Below are positions 1-5,524 of a stretch of DNA of 5,524 nucleotides, piece after piece. Location: assembly GCA_003507655.1 (NCBI GenBank), contig DNUZ01000012.1:1-5524 (forward strand), given 5' to 3'. Within the stretch, counting starts at the first letter, position 1, and every line of letters starts with the position of its first letter. A program made the translations under genes and the position numbers. The notes under the pieces are model-generated. The model had not been told where the DNA came from, did no database searches, and saw nothing but the letters and a program-made list of their open reading frames with translations. Origin of the DNA: Lachnospiraceae bacterium. GTDB taxonomy: Bacteria > Bacillota > Clostridia > Lachnospirales > Lachnospiraceae.

Positions 1-270
1 AAACTCAAAGAGGTCAAAAGTGCAAAAGGCAAAGTAGAAGCAGAGTGGAAAAAAGACAGTAATGCAAGTGGTTATCAGGTTCTGTATTCCACAGACAAAA
101 AGATGAAAAAAGCCAAAACTATGAACTGTAACAAGAAAGACACCACGGCAACCATCAAGAATCTGAAAAAGAATAAGACCTGTTATGTAAAAGTCAGAGC
201 TTATAAGACCATTGATGGAAAGAAATACTCCGGAGCTTACAGCGACAAGATGAGCGTAAAAGTAAAATAG
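1..270 (+). CDS. C-terminal end of a lysine-rich Fn3-domain surface protein (5' partial)
   Basis: An open frame runs from the first base to a TAG stop at 268-270 and gives 89 residues of a longer protein. The translation reads as one fibronectin-type-III-like beta-sandwich: a KVEAEWKK strand, the GYQVLYSTDKK strand, a TATIKNLKKNKTCYVKVRAY segment and a closing YSGAYSDKMSVKVK. This is the pattern of C-terminal Fn3 repeats in secreted cell-surface or cell-wall proteins of Lachnospiraceae. About 25 of the 89 residues are lysine, so the domain is strongly basic, which would suit binding to wall polymers (inference). There is no LPXTG-type anchor at the C-terminus. The enzymatic or adhesive part of the protein lies upstream of the window, so the overall function cannot be stated. 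No functional link to the downstream transport operon is visible; a promoter and riboswitch separate them. Confidence 0.8.
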   Translation, partial: KLKEVKSAKGKVEAEWKKDSNASGYQVLYSTDKKMKKAKTMNCNKKDTTATIKNLKKNKTCYVKVRAYKTIDGKKYSGAYSDKMSVKVK

Positions 271-307
271 AGAACTAAAAAAGAAAAGTAAAAAATCAAA
301 AAAGCGG

Positions 308-336
308 TTGACAAATGCCTCATAAAGTATTAATCT
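308..336 (+). promoter_or_regulatory. Predicted sigma-A promoter of the trpXYZ operon
   Basis: A perfect -35 box TTGACA lies at 308-313. It is followed after exactly 17 bp by TAATCT at 331-336, a weak -10 match. Shifted -10 candidates such as TATTAA at 328-333 have poorer spacing. Transcription would begin near 343, just upstream of the first T-box elements, which is where a T-box leader should start. The -35 match is strong and the exact -10 is uncertain. Confidence 0.6.
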
Positions 337-552
337 AGACATCAGATAGAACAAACCGTTGAAAAAGAGTAGTAGACGTTAGACCAAAGTCACAGAGAGC
401 TGCAGGTGGTGGGATTGCAGTATGGCGGTATTCGTTGAATGGACTTTTGAGGGCAGCCTGAAGCGTAATACATAGTAGGGTGAGCCGGGAACCAAACCCG
501 TTATCAATGAGGCATGTATGATAGTATGTGAAAGAGAGGACAATTCGTCAAT

Positions 553-593
553 TTGAGTGGTACCGCGATAATATGATAATATTACCGTCTCAA
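553..593 (+). promoter_or_regulatory. T-box antiterminator helix
   Basis: TTGAG (553-557) pairs with CTCAA (589-593) as helix A1. The seven-base bulge UGGUACC (558-564) follows. GCG (565-567) pairs with CGU (586-588) as helix A2. TAATAT (569-574) and ATATTA (579-584) then extend it over a GATA loop. The 3' strand is shared with the intrinsic terminator, so the two folds exclude each other. The bulge base that meets the tRNA discriminator is U (561). Confidence 0.85.
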
Positions 594-617
594 GCAAATG
601 CTTGAGGCGGTTTTTTT
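584..617 (+). terminator. Regulated intrinsic terminator of the T-box leader
   Basis: ACCGTCTCAAGC (584-595) pairs with GCTTGAGGCGGT (600-611), with one G-U pair and an AAAT loop, and a T run ends at 617. The stem is strong and uses bases 586-593 of the antiterminator. This is the default OFF structure when tRNA-Trp is charged. Confidence 0.93.
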
Positions 618-628
618 GTATCTTAGAA

Positions 629-742
629 ATTGCAAAAATCCGATACCGAAGGTTCTTTCAGAAGCGGAAAGATGGGCAGATTTATCTGCAGCATCCTTTT
701 GCTTCTGAAAGGAAGTGCGTAAGCACATCGGATTTTTGTAAT
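629..742. repeat. 114-bp multibranched inverted-repeat element of unknown nature
   Basis: The outer arms 629-644 and 727-742 are 16-base inverted repeats with a single difference, which is a G-U pair in RNA. Inside lies a long hairpin: 653-665 pairs with 701-713, continues as 667-670 with 697-700 and 671-674 with 692-695 past single-base bulges, and ends as GCAGA (676-680) with TCTGC (685-689) over a TTTA loop. A second hairpin, GTGC (715-718) with GCAC (723-726), has a GTAA loop of GNRA type and abuts the outer stem. A small ACC-GAA-GGT hairpin (645-653) may form as an alternative. The result is a cloverleaf-like junction. It could be a small palindromic mobile element, a second RNA regulator or a bidirectional terminator, because the 3' arm ends in T5 and the 5' arm carries A5. 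The structure is seen directly; its identity is unknown. Confidence 0.7.
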
Positions 743-871
743 GACAGGATAACATCCCCCCTGTGAAAGAGGAATCCGTAAAATCAAAACCCATAAAAAT
801 CGGCGAACTTGTATCTGCGTTTGTTCTGGATCTAACAACAGCCAGAAGGCAGAAAGAAAGAGGTAAGAAAA
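743..871 (+). other. Untranslated spacer between the palindromic element and trpX
   Basis: I see no gene here. A weak hairpin is possible, ACAGG (744-748) with CCTGT (760-764), with an 11-base loop. Together with the palindrome it puts 254 bp between the T-box terminator's T run and the trpX start, which is long for a T-box-controlled gene. The only clear signal is the trpX ribosome binding site, AGAGG at 859-863. Confidence 0.6.
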
Positions 872-1915
872 ATGAAGAAAAAATTATTAGCAGTTGTAAT
901 GAGTATGGTATTTGTAACAGGAATGTTAGCAGGATGCGGAAGCAGCACAAAAGAGACATCCACAAAAGACACAAAGAGTACAGAAACAGAAAGCAAAGAT
1001 TCCTATACCATCGGAATTTCCCAGTTTGCAGAGCATGGCTCCTTAGATAACTGCCGTGAAGGATTCTTAGAGGGCTTAAAAGAAGCAGGCATCGAAGAAG
1101 GAAAGAACTTAAAAGTGAATTACGACAATGCACAGGCAGATACAGGAACAGCCGGAACCATTGCAGACAGCTATGTGTCAAAGAAAGTAGATCTGATCTG
1201 CGCGATCGCAACACCAAGTGCCATGAGTGCTTATAATGCGGCAATGAGTGCAGACATTCCGGTCGTATATACCGCAGTATCCGATCCGGTCGGAGCAGGA
1301 CTTGCAAAAGAGGATGGCAGCAACGCAGGCAACATCACAGGTTCCTGTGACCTTCTTCCGGTAGATGAGCAGTTAAAAATGATCCGTAAGATGCTCCCGG
1401 ATGCAAAGAAGATCGGAATCCTTTACACCACTAGCGAAGCAAACTCCGTCAGCACCATCAAAGAGTACAAAAAAGTATCAGATAAATATGGATTTGAAAT
1501 CGTAGACACAGGAATCAACACCCTTGCAGATGTAGACATGGCAGCAGCAGATTTAGTAGGAAAAGTGGACTGTATCTGCAACCTGACAGACAACACCGTA
1601 GTACAGGCACTTCAGACCGTGATTGAAAAAGCCAACAGCAAGAAAATTCCGGTATTCGGAAGTGAGATTGAGCAGGTAAAAGCCGGATGTGTGGCAGCAA
1701 TGGGAATTGACTATTTTGAACTTGGAAAAAATACAGGTGCTATGGCAGCAAAGATCTTAAAAGGTGAAGCAACTGCAAAAGACACAGAATACATCAAAAC
1801 AGCAGATTCCGCACTCTATGTCAACACAGAAGCAGCAGATAAAATTGGTATGGAGTTAGACAAAGATTACATTGCTGATGCAGCAGAAACATTTACGGAG
1901 ATTACCGTAGAATAA
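872..1915 (+). CDS. trpX: Tryptophan ABC transporter substrate-binding lipoprotein
   Basis: This 347-residue extracellular solute-binding lipoprotein belongs to the ABC_sub_bind (PF04392) type. The N-terminus has KKK, a hydrophobic stretch and the lipobox L-A-G-C with the modified cysteine at residue 22, followed by a Ser/Thr/Lys-rich linker to about residue 44. The mature domain opens with YTIGISQFAEHGSLDNCREG. It continues with GFLEGLKEAGIEEGKN, then VDLICAIATPSA and VVYTAVSDPVGAGL, the conserved segments of the TrpX group, of which a pneumococcal member has been crystallised with L-Trp. The ATG start is backed by AGAGG 8 bp upstream and by the signal peptide beginning at once. It is the first gene of the operon and lies behind a Trp-specific T-box, which argues for tryptophan as ligand over other aromatic compounds. 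The protein contains no Trp residue. The family is sure; the ligand rests on leader and family evidence. Confidence 0.92.
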   Translation: MKKKLLAVVMSMVFVTGMLAGCGSSTKETSTKDTKSTETESKDSYTIGISQFAEHGSLDNCREGFLEGLKEAGIEEGKNLKVNYDNAQADTGTAGTIADSYVSKKVDLICAIATPSAMSAYNAAMSADIPVVYTAVSDPVGAGLAKEDGSNAGNITGSCDLLPVDEQLKMIRKMLPDAKKIGILYTTSEANSVSTIKEYKKVSDKYGFEIVDTGINTLADVDMAAADLVGKVDCICNLTDNTVVQALQTVIEKANSKKIPVFGSEIEQVKAGCVAAMGIDYFELGKNTGAMAAKILKGEATAKDTEYIKTADSALYVNTEAADKIGMELDKDYIADAAETFTEITVE

Positions 1916-1933
1916 AAAATACAGACGGAAAAC

Positions 1934-1950
1934 TTGGAGGTAACAACGTG
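1934..1950 (+). promoter_or_regulatory. Ribosome binding site fixing a GTG start for trpY
   Basis: TTGGAGGT, with GGAGG at 1936-1940, sits 7 bp before GTG at 1948-1950. The next in-frame ATG is at 1981, at codon 12, where no comparable site lies upstream and where it would cut into the first membrane segment. The GTG is therefore the better start. Confidence 0.85.
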
Positions 1951-2832
1951 GCACTGGTATTGAGTGTATTAGAACAGGGCATGATCTATGCGATCATGGC
2001 ATTAGGAGTATATATCACATATAAAATTCTGGATTTTCCGGACTTGACCGTAGACGGCAGCTTCCCACTGGGGGCTGCCATTACGGCTGTTATGATCACC
2101 AAAGGAGTTCATCCACTGATCACATTGGTGGTGTCCTTTGCAGCAGGAGCAGTCGTAGGAGTTCTGACCGGAGTCATCCATGTCAAATTAAAGGTGCGGG
2201 ATTTATTGTCGGGAATCATTATGATGACCGCATTGTATACCGTCAATTTAAGGATAGCAGGACGTGCAAACCTGCCGATCTATACAGAAAAAACAATATT
2301 TGATAACGATCTGGTCAACAGCATTTTTAAAGGAAACGCAGCACAGTTTTCAACCGTTGTCATTATTCTTATCATTACCTTAGTGATGAAATATTTACTG
2401 GACTGGTATATGAGTACAAAAGCCGGATTTTTACTAAGGGCAGTAGGAGATAATGACACCATTGTAACATCCATGGGAGTCGATAAGGGCTTGGTAAAAA
2501 TTGCAGGACTTGCAATTTCTAACGGATTGGTAACCTTAAGCGGATGTATTTATACCCAGCAGCAGAGATATTTCGATGTTTCCATGGGAACAGGAACCGT
2601 TGTCATTGGTTTGGCAAGCGTGATCATCGGAACAAGTCTCTTTAAAAAAGTGACGTTTTTCCGGGTGACCACCAGTGTTGTGATCGGTTCCATTATCTAT
2701 AAGGCATGTGTGGCATTGGCGATCAGCTTTGGTTTACAGTCCACAGACTTAAAACTGGTTACAGCAGTCCTGTTTTTAATTATTTTAGTAGTCAGCATGG
2801 ACAGAAAGAAGAAGGTGAAGAACAATGCTTGA
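1948..2832 (+). CDS. trpY: Tryptophan ABC transporter permease, LivH-like
   Basis: This 294-residue integral membrane permease is of the branched-chain amino acid/ribose type (BPD_transp_2). About eight or nine hydrophobic segments can be read, roughly at residues 4-24, 39-52, 56-78, 86-104, 134-152, 182-203, 214-231, 241-262 and 267-284, and the protein ends in a basic tail, DRKKKVKNNA. The loop at about 160-180, GFLLRAVGDNDTIVTSMGVDK, resembles the LivH-type cytoplasmic loop that contacts the ATPase. Residues 24-42 (TYKILDFPDLTVDGSFPLG) match the conserved N-terminal region of this permease group. Only one permease gene is present, so a homodimer is likely (inference). Translation starts at GTG 33 bp after the trpX stop. 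The 3' end overlaps trpZ by 8 bp, which suggests translational coupling. It has a single Trp (residue 153). The family is secure; substrate assignment follows the operon. Confidence 0.9.
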   Translation: MALVLSVLEQGMIYAIMALGVYITYKILDFPDLTVDGSFPLGAAITAVMITKGVHPLITLVVSFAAGAVVGVLTGVIHVKLKVRDLLSGIIMMTALYTVNLRIAGRANLPIYTEKTIFDNDLVNSIFKGNAAQFSTVVIILIITLVMKYLLDWYMSTKAGFLLRAVGDNDTIVTSMGVDKGLVKIAGLAISNGLVTLSGCIYTQQQRYFDVSMGTGTVVIGLASVIIGTSLFKKVTFFRVTTSVVIGSIIYKACVALAISFGLQSTDLKLVTAVLFLIILVVSMDRKKKVKNNA

Positions 2833-3598
2833 GTTAAAAAATATCAATAAAAACTATAATCCGGGCACTGTCAACGAACTCTGCCTGTTTGAAAATTTCA
2901 ATCTGACCATACAGGATGGTGAATTTCTATCAGTCGTTGGAAGTAACGGCTCCGGTAAGACTTCCATGCTCAATATCATTTGCGGAACGATCCCGGTGGA
3001 TTCCGGTTCGATCTTAGTCAGTGGAACAGATATCGTCAATCAGAAAGACTATATCCGTCACAGAAGGATCGGAAGAGTGTATCAGGACCCATCGAAAGGA
3101 ACCTGCCCAAGCATGACCATCCTTGAGAATATGTCCATAGCCGATAACAAAGGAAAAGGCTATGGTTTAGGAAGAGGCGTGAACAAAGCAAGAGCAGAGC
3201 ATTACCGTGAAATGTTAAGAGATTTAAATCTTGGATTGGAAAATCAGATGGAGACAAAAGTCGGTTCGCTTTCCGGAGGTCAGCGTCAGACCCTTGCCCT
3301 TTTGATGGCAACCATGAACCCGATTGAATTTCTGATCTTAGATGAGCATACAGCGGCACTTGATCCAAAGACCGCAGAGATCATCATGGAGTTGACCGAT
3401 AAGATTGTAAAAGAGAAAAAAGTAACAACGATCATGGTCACACACAATCTGCGTTATGCCGTAGAATATGGAGACCGTCTGATCATGATGCATCAGGGAA
3501 ATGCCATTATCGATAAGGCAGGCGAAGAAAAAGCAAAGATGAAAGTCGATGACATCTTAGAAACATTTAACCGGATCAGTATTGAATGTGGTAATTAG
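2825..3598 (+). CDS. trpZ: Tryptophan ABC transporter ATP-binding protein
   Basis: This 257-residue cytoplasmic ABC ATPase powers uptake through TrpY. All core motifs are intact: Walker A GSNGSGKT (39-46), Q-loop glutamine at 87 (RVYQDPSKGT), signature LSGGQ (149-153), Walker B FLILD with catalytic E174, D-loop ALD (178-180) and H-loop His207 (MVTHN). The length is normal for an importer ATPase of the branched-chain amino acid-like class, with a short C-terminal tail and no extra regulatory domain. The ATG at 2825 lies inside the end of trpY (8-bp overlap) and is preceded by AAGGTG (2812-2817). The protein contains no Trp. The gene is followed after 25 bp by the CoA-transferase-family gene, with no terminator between them. 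ABC ATPase identity is certain; substrate specificity is inferred from its neighbours and the T-box. Confidence 0.93.
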   Translation: MLELKNINKNYNPGTVNELCLFENFNLTIQDGEFLSVVGSNGSGKTSMLNIICGTIPVDSGSILVSGTDIVNQKDYIRHRRIGRVYQDPSKGTCPSMTILENMSIADNKGKGYGLGRGVNKARAEHYREMLRDLNLGLENQMETKVGSLSGGQRQTLALLMATMNPIEFLILDEHTAALDPKTAEIIMELTDKIVKEKKVTTIMVTHNLRYAVEYGDRLIMMHQGNAIIDKAGEEKAKMKVDDILETFNRISIECGN

Positions 3599-3623
3599 AA
3601 AAGAGAACGAGAGGAAATAAACA

Positions 3624-4802
3624 ATGGGTTCACTGGATGATTTGAAAATTTTGGATTTTTCTACCTTATTACCGGGACCATACGCAACATTGATGTTAGC
3701 GGATATGGGGGCAGAGGTGTTGAAGATCAGCTCTGCGAGCAGACCGGATATCGTATTGGACTATCCGCCGTTTATCGGGGATACCGGAGTGTCTGCATCA
3801 CAGGCATGGCTTGGAAGAAATAAAAAGACCATGTTTTTGAACTTAAAAACCGGGGAGGGAAAGGCGGTTGTAAAAGAACTTGTCAAAGAATATGACATTG
3901 TGCTAGAGCAGTTCCGCCCCGGTGTTATGGAAAAATTAGGACTCGGCTACGAGGATTTAAAAGCAGTCAATCCGAAACTGATCTACTGCTCACTGACCGG
4001 ATACGGACAGACAGGACCACTGCGGGATGCGGCAGGACATGATATCAACTATATGTCAAGAAGCGGCATTATTTCACAGGCAGGGCGCAGGGAATCAGGA
4101 CCTTCCCTGATGAATTTTCAGATTGCAGATATTGCAGTCGGTTCTATGAATTCCGTGATCGGTATTTTAGCAGCGGTCAATTATCGGAAAAATACAGGAA
4201 AAGGACAATACATAGATGTGGCAATGATGGACGGCTGTGTGCCGTTTAACAGCTTAGACGGTGCCGGATTTTTAGTTTCCGGGAAAGAACCCAAGCGTGA
4301 GGGAGAACGTCTCAATGGTGGCTGCATCTATGATTTTTATGAGACAAAAGACGGTGAATATCTAAGCGTCGGTTCCTTAGAACCACAATTTTGGAGCAGA
4401 TTCTGCACGGCGATTGGACGTGAGGACTTAATAGAAGGAACGGTATATCCGCCAAATATCGATGAAGTAAAAGCAGAGATCCGTGGCATTTTAAAGACAA
4501 AGACAAGAGATGAATGGGTAGAAGTATTCTCTCATTATGATGCCTGCGTACAGCCGGTTTTGAATTTAAAAGAAGCACTTTTAGAGGATGAGCAGGTAAA
4601 AGAACGTGAAATGGTAGTGGATGTAAAACTGCCGCTTCATGAAGACGTAAGTGTCAAACAGCTTGCAACGGCAGTCAAACTTAGTGAATGTCCATGTGAA
4701 TATAAGTTTGCCGGTTATCCGACCGGCTATCATACCAAAGAAGTGATAGAACAACTGGGGATGGATTATGCAGAGTTAAAAGCGAAGGGTGTTTTTGACT
4801 AA
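3624..4802 (+). CDS. Family III CoA-transferase / alpha-methylacyl-CoA racemase-like protein
   Basis: This 392-residue cytoplasmic enzyme belongs to the CaiB/BaiF family, near the usual length. It opens with LKILDFSTLLPGPYATLMLADMGAEVLKI, the family's N-terminal CoA-binding motif. LNLKTGEGKAVVKELVKEYDIVLEQFRPGVMEKLGLGYEDL and CSLTGYGQTGP follow. The nucleophile Asp conserved in family III transferases is D169 (IADIAVGSM). GHDINY carries H139, 30 residues earlier, and SLEPQFW carries E253. These match the spacing of the His126/Asp156/Glu241 set of mycobacterial alpha-methylacyl-CoA racemase, so a racemase or epimerase of a 2-methylacyl-CoA is at least as likely as CoA transfer. The substrate is unknown. 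AGAGGA (3610-3615) supports the ATG. It follows trpZ by 25 bp and is probably read from the Trp T-box transcript. Unlike the transporter proteins it has three Trp residues. Confidence 0.88.
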   Translation: MGSLDDLKILDFSTLLPGPYATLMLADMGAEVLKISSASRPDIVLDYPPFIGDTGVSASQAWLGRNKKTMFLNLKTGEGKAVVKELVKEYDIVLEQFRPGVMEKLGLGYEDLKAVNPKLIYCSLTGYGQTGPLRDAAGHDINYMSRSGIISQAGRRESGPSLMNFQIADIAVGSMNSVIGILAAVNYRKNTGKGQYIDVAMMDGCVPFNSLDGAGFLVSGKEPKREGERLNGGCIYDFYETKDGEYLSVGSLEPQFWSRFCTAIGREDLIEGTVYPPNIDEVKAEIRGILKTKTRDEWVEVFSHYDACVQPVLNLKEALLEDEQVKEREMVVDVKLPLHEDVSVKQLATAVKLSECPCEYKFAGYPTGYHTKEVIEQLGMDYAELKAKGVFD

Positions 4803-4839
4803 AAAATCAGAGCACATAGGATGTTTTTAGACTTTTTTT
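4799..4839 (+). terminator. Probable intrinsic terminator of the trp transport operon
   Basis: CTAAAAAATC (4799-4808) can pair with GAT-g-TTTTTAG (4820-4830), leaving one bulged G and an 11-base loop. AC and seven T residues follow, ending at 4839. The stem begins within the stop codon of the upstream gene. It is AT-rich and has a long loop, so it is weak, but its position between two operons and the T run fit termination. Confidence 0.45.
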
Positions 4840-4848
4840 GCAGAGATA

Positions 4849-4877
4849 TTGCGAAATAATTGAAAATTTAGTATCAT
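4849..4877 (+). promoter_or_regulatory. Predicted promoter for the NfnA-like gene
   Basis: TTGCGA (4849-4854) and TATCAT (4872-4877, five of six consensus bases) are separated by exactly 17 bp, placing a start near 4884, about 48 bp before the gene. A tiny hairpin, TGCT (4891-4894) with AGCA (4900-4903), lies in the short leader. The site indicates separate transcription from the trp operon. Confidence 0.5.
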
Positions 4878-4931
4878 TAACAGGTAGGTATGCTTAGCGA
4901 GCAGCAAAAACAATGAGATGGGAGGATAACG

Positions 4932-5524
4932 ATGTATCCAATAGTAAAAAAGGAACAACTGGCAGATAAGATTTTTCTTATGGATGTCAAAGCCGAAAGA
5001 GTGGCAAAGACCTGTATGCCGGGACAGTTTATAATTGTAAAAATAGACGAAGAAGGCGAGCGTATCCCGCTGACAATCTGCGATTATGACAGGGAAGCAG
5101 GAACAATTACCATTGTATTCCAGGTGGTTGGAGCTTCTACACAGCGTATGACCGGATTAGAGGTTGGAGATTCTTTCCGCGATTTCGTAGGACCGCTCGG
5201 ATGTGCTTCTGAGTTCTGTTCAGAAGAGATCGAAGATTTAAAAAAGAAAAAGATTTTATTCGTGGCTGGTGGTGTAGGAGCAGCACCGGTTTATCCACAG
5301 GTGAAGTGGATGCACGAAAATGGAATAGATGTAGACGTGATCGTTGGTTCTAAGACCAAAGATATGTTGATTTTAGAAAAAGAGATGGAGACAGTTGCCG
5401 GAAATCTCTATGTAACAACGGATGATGGAAGTTACGGACGTTCCGGAATGGTTACGACCGTAATTGAAGATTTAGTAAAAGACGGCAATACTTATGATGT
5501 CTGTGTTGCAATCGGACCGATGAT
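4932..5524 (+). CDS. nfnA: NfnA/PyrK-like FAD/NAD-binding oxidoreductase subunit (3' partial)
   Basis: The first 197 codons of a cytoplasmic flavoprotein run off the window. The N-terminal beta-barrel contains CMPGQFIIVKI and RIPLTI (44-49), the FAD-binding Arg-x-x-x-Thr type motif, and FQVVGASTQRM with VGPLG at 87-90. The NAD(P)-binding half shows ILFVAGGVGAAPVYPQ (108-123) and DDGSYGRSG (164-172). This fits the ferredoxin-NADP reductase-like family of PyrK and sulfide-dehydrogenase beta subunits. The small subunit of the electron-bifurcating NADH-dependent ferredoxin:NADP oxidoreductase, NfnA, is the best fit, and its partner NfnB would be expected just downstream. The cysteine cluster for a [2Fe-2S] centre in the C-terminus is outside the window. 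GGGAGG (4920-4925) 6 bp before the ATG sets the start. PyrK is the main alternative, but no pyr genes are seen. Confidence 0.82.
   Translation, partial: MYPIVKKEQLADKIFLMDVKAERVAKTCMPGQFIIVKIDEEGERIPLTICDYDREAGTITIVFQVVGASTQRMTGLEVGDSFRDFVGPLGCASEFCSEEIEDLKKKKILFVAGGVGAAPVYPQVKWMHENGIDVDVIVGSKTKDMLILEKEMETVAGNLYVTTDDGSYGRSGMVTTVIEDLVKDGNTYDVCVAIGPM

Larger units (their letters stand above)
343..617 (+). promoter_or_regulatory. T-box riboswitch, tryptophan specifier (UGG)
   Basis: This cis-acting leader RNA senses uncharged tRNA. The elements appear in canonical order. AAAAG at 363-367 pairs with CTTTT at 444-448 below the specifier loop. AGTAGTAG at 368-375 is the 5' side of that loop. The AGAGAG motif is at 394-399. 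An apical hairpin, CTGCA (400-404) with TGCAG (416-420), carries a GGTGGTGGGAT loop. GAA-TGG-A at 437-443 places the specifier codon UGG at 440-442. A Stem III-like hairpin is CGGG (486-489) with CCCG (497-500), followed by the usual TTATC. The T-box core GAGTGGTACCGCG is at 555-567, with UGGU at 558-561 for the tRNA acceptor end. The specifier predicts binding by tRNA-Trp and read-through when tryptophan is limiting. The downstream genes form a predicted Trp importer, which fits. The 5' end is estimated from the promoter. Confidence 0.95.

Noticed and set aside
271..307. Terminator for the Fn3 protein gene
   Set aside because: The stretch is A-rich with no stem-loop and no T run on the + strand, so no terminator can be supported here.
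379..597. 72-codon - strand frame across the T-box
   Set aside because: It lies wholly within the structured leader RNA on the opposite strand, with no family resemblance or ribosome binding site.
629..742. Palindrome as a tRNA gene or integron attC site
   Set aside because: There is no T-loop GTTCRA consensus, no anticodon arm geometry and no 3' acceptor layout for a tRNA. There are no attC core sites and no integrase is nearby.
801..840. Possible second promoter just upstream of trpX
   Set aside because: TTGTAT (809-814) has no good -10 at 16-18 bp; only weak matches such as TCTAAC exist.
763..1050. 95-codon + strand frame starting at GTG 763, a possible leader peptide
   Set aside because: It has no ribosome binding site and overlaps trpX in another frame by about 180 bp. 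Its second half is a frame-shifted shadow of the TrpX signal region.
582..1307. 241-codon open frame on the - strand
   Set aside because: It runs antisense through the T-box terminator, the palindrome and the start of trpX. Its Leu/Ser/Arg-rich translation resembles no family and simply mirrors the codon bias of trpX.
3036..3368. 110-codon - strand frame inside trpZ
   Set aside because: It is antisense to intact ATPase motifs, so it is a shadow frame. The same holds for the - strand frames inside trpX, trpY and the CoA-transferase gene.

Overview
The window comes from a low-to-mid GC Firmicute, most likely a gut Clostridium of the Lachnospiraceae type. The grounds are A-rich codon use, strong GGAGG-like ribosome binding sites, a T-box leader, a lysine-rich Fn3 surface-protein tail and an NfnA-type flavoprotein. 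The species cannot be fixed from this sequence alone. Everything is on the + strand.

Layout: (1) 1-270 is the C-terminal end of a lysine-rich fibronectin-type-III surface protein. (2) 271-871 is a long non-coding leader. It holds a consensus-like promoter (308-336), a textbook T-box riboswitch with a UGG (Trp) specifier, antiterminator and intrinsic terminator (about 343-617), and then a separate 114-bp multibranched inverted-repeat element (629-742) of unknown nature. (3) 872-3598 encodes a three-gene ABC importer: lipoprotein binding protein, LivH-like permease and ATPase. It matches the predicted tryptophan transporter TrpXYZ. (4) 3624-4802 encodes a family III CoA-transferase/alpha-methylacyl-CoA racemase-like protein 25 bp downstream, with no terminator in between, so probably in the same transcript. 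(5) 4803-4931 holds a weak intrinsic terminator and a new promoter. (6) 4932 to the window end is the 5' part of an NfnA/PyrK-like FAD/NAD-binding subunit.

How it works together: uncharged tRNA-Trp should bind the leader, stabilise the antiterminator and switch on tryptophan uptake when tryptophan is scarce. The three transporter proteins contain only one Trp residue in about 900, which suits genes that must be translated during Trp starvation. The less expected parts are the CoA-transferase/racemase gene under the same predicted Trp control and the structured element between the T-box terminator and trpX. T-box control of trpXYZ-type transporters is known from comparative genomics, so the core system is not new. 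I found no clearly novel defence system, mobile-element gene or CRISPR array.
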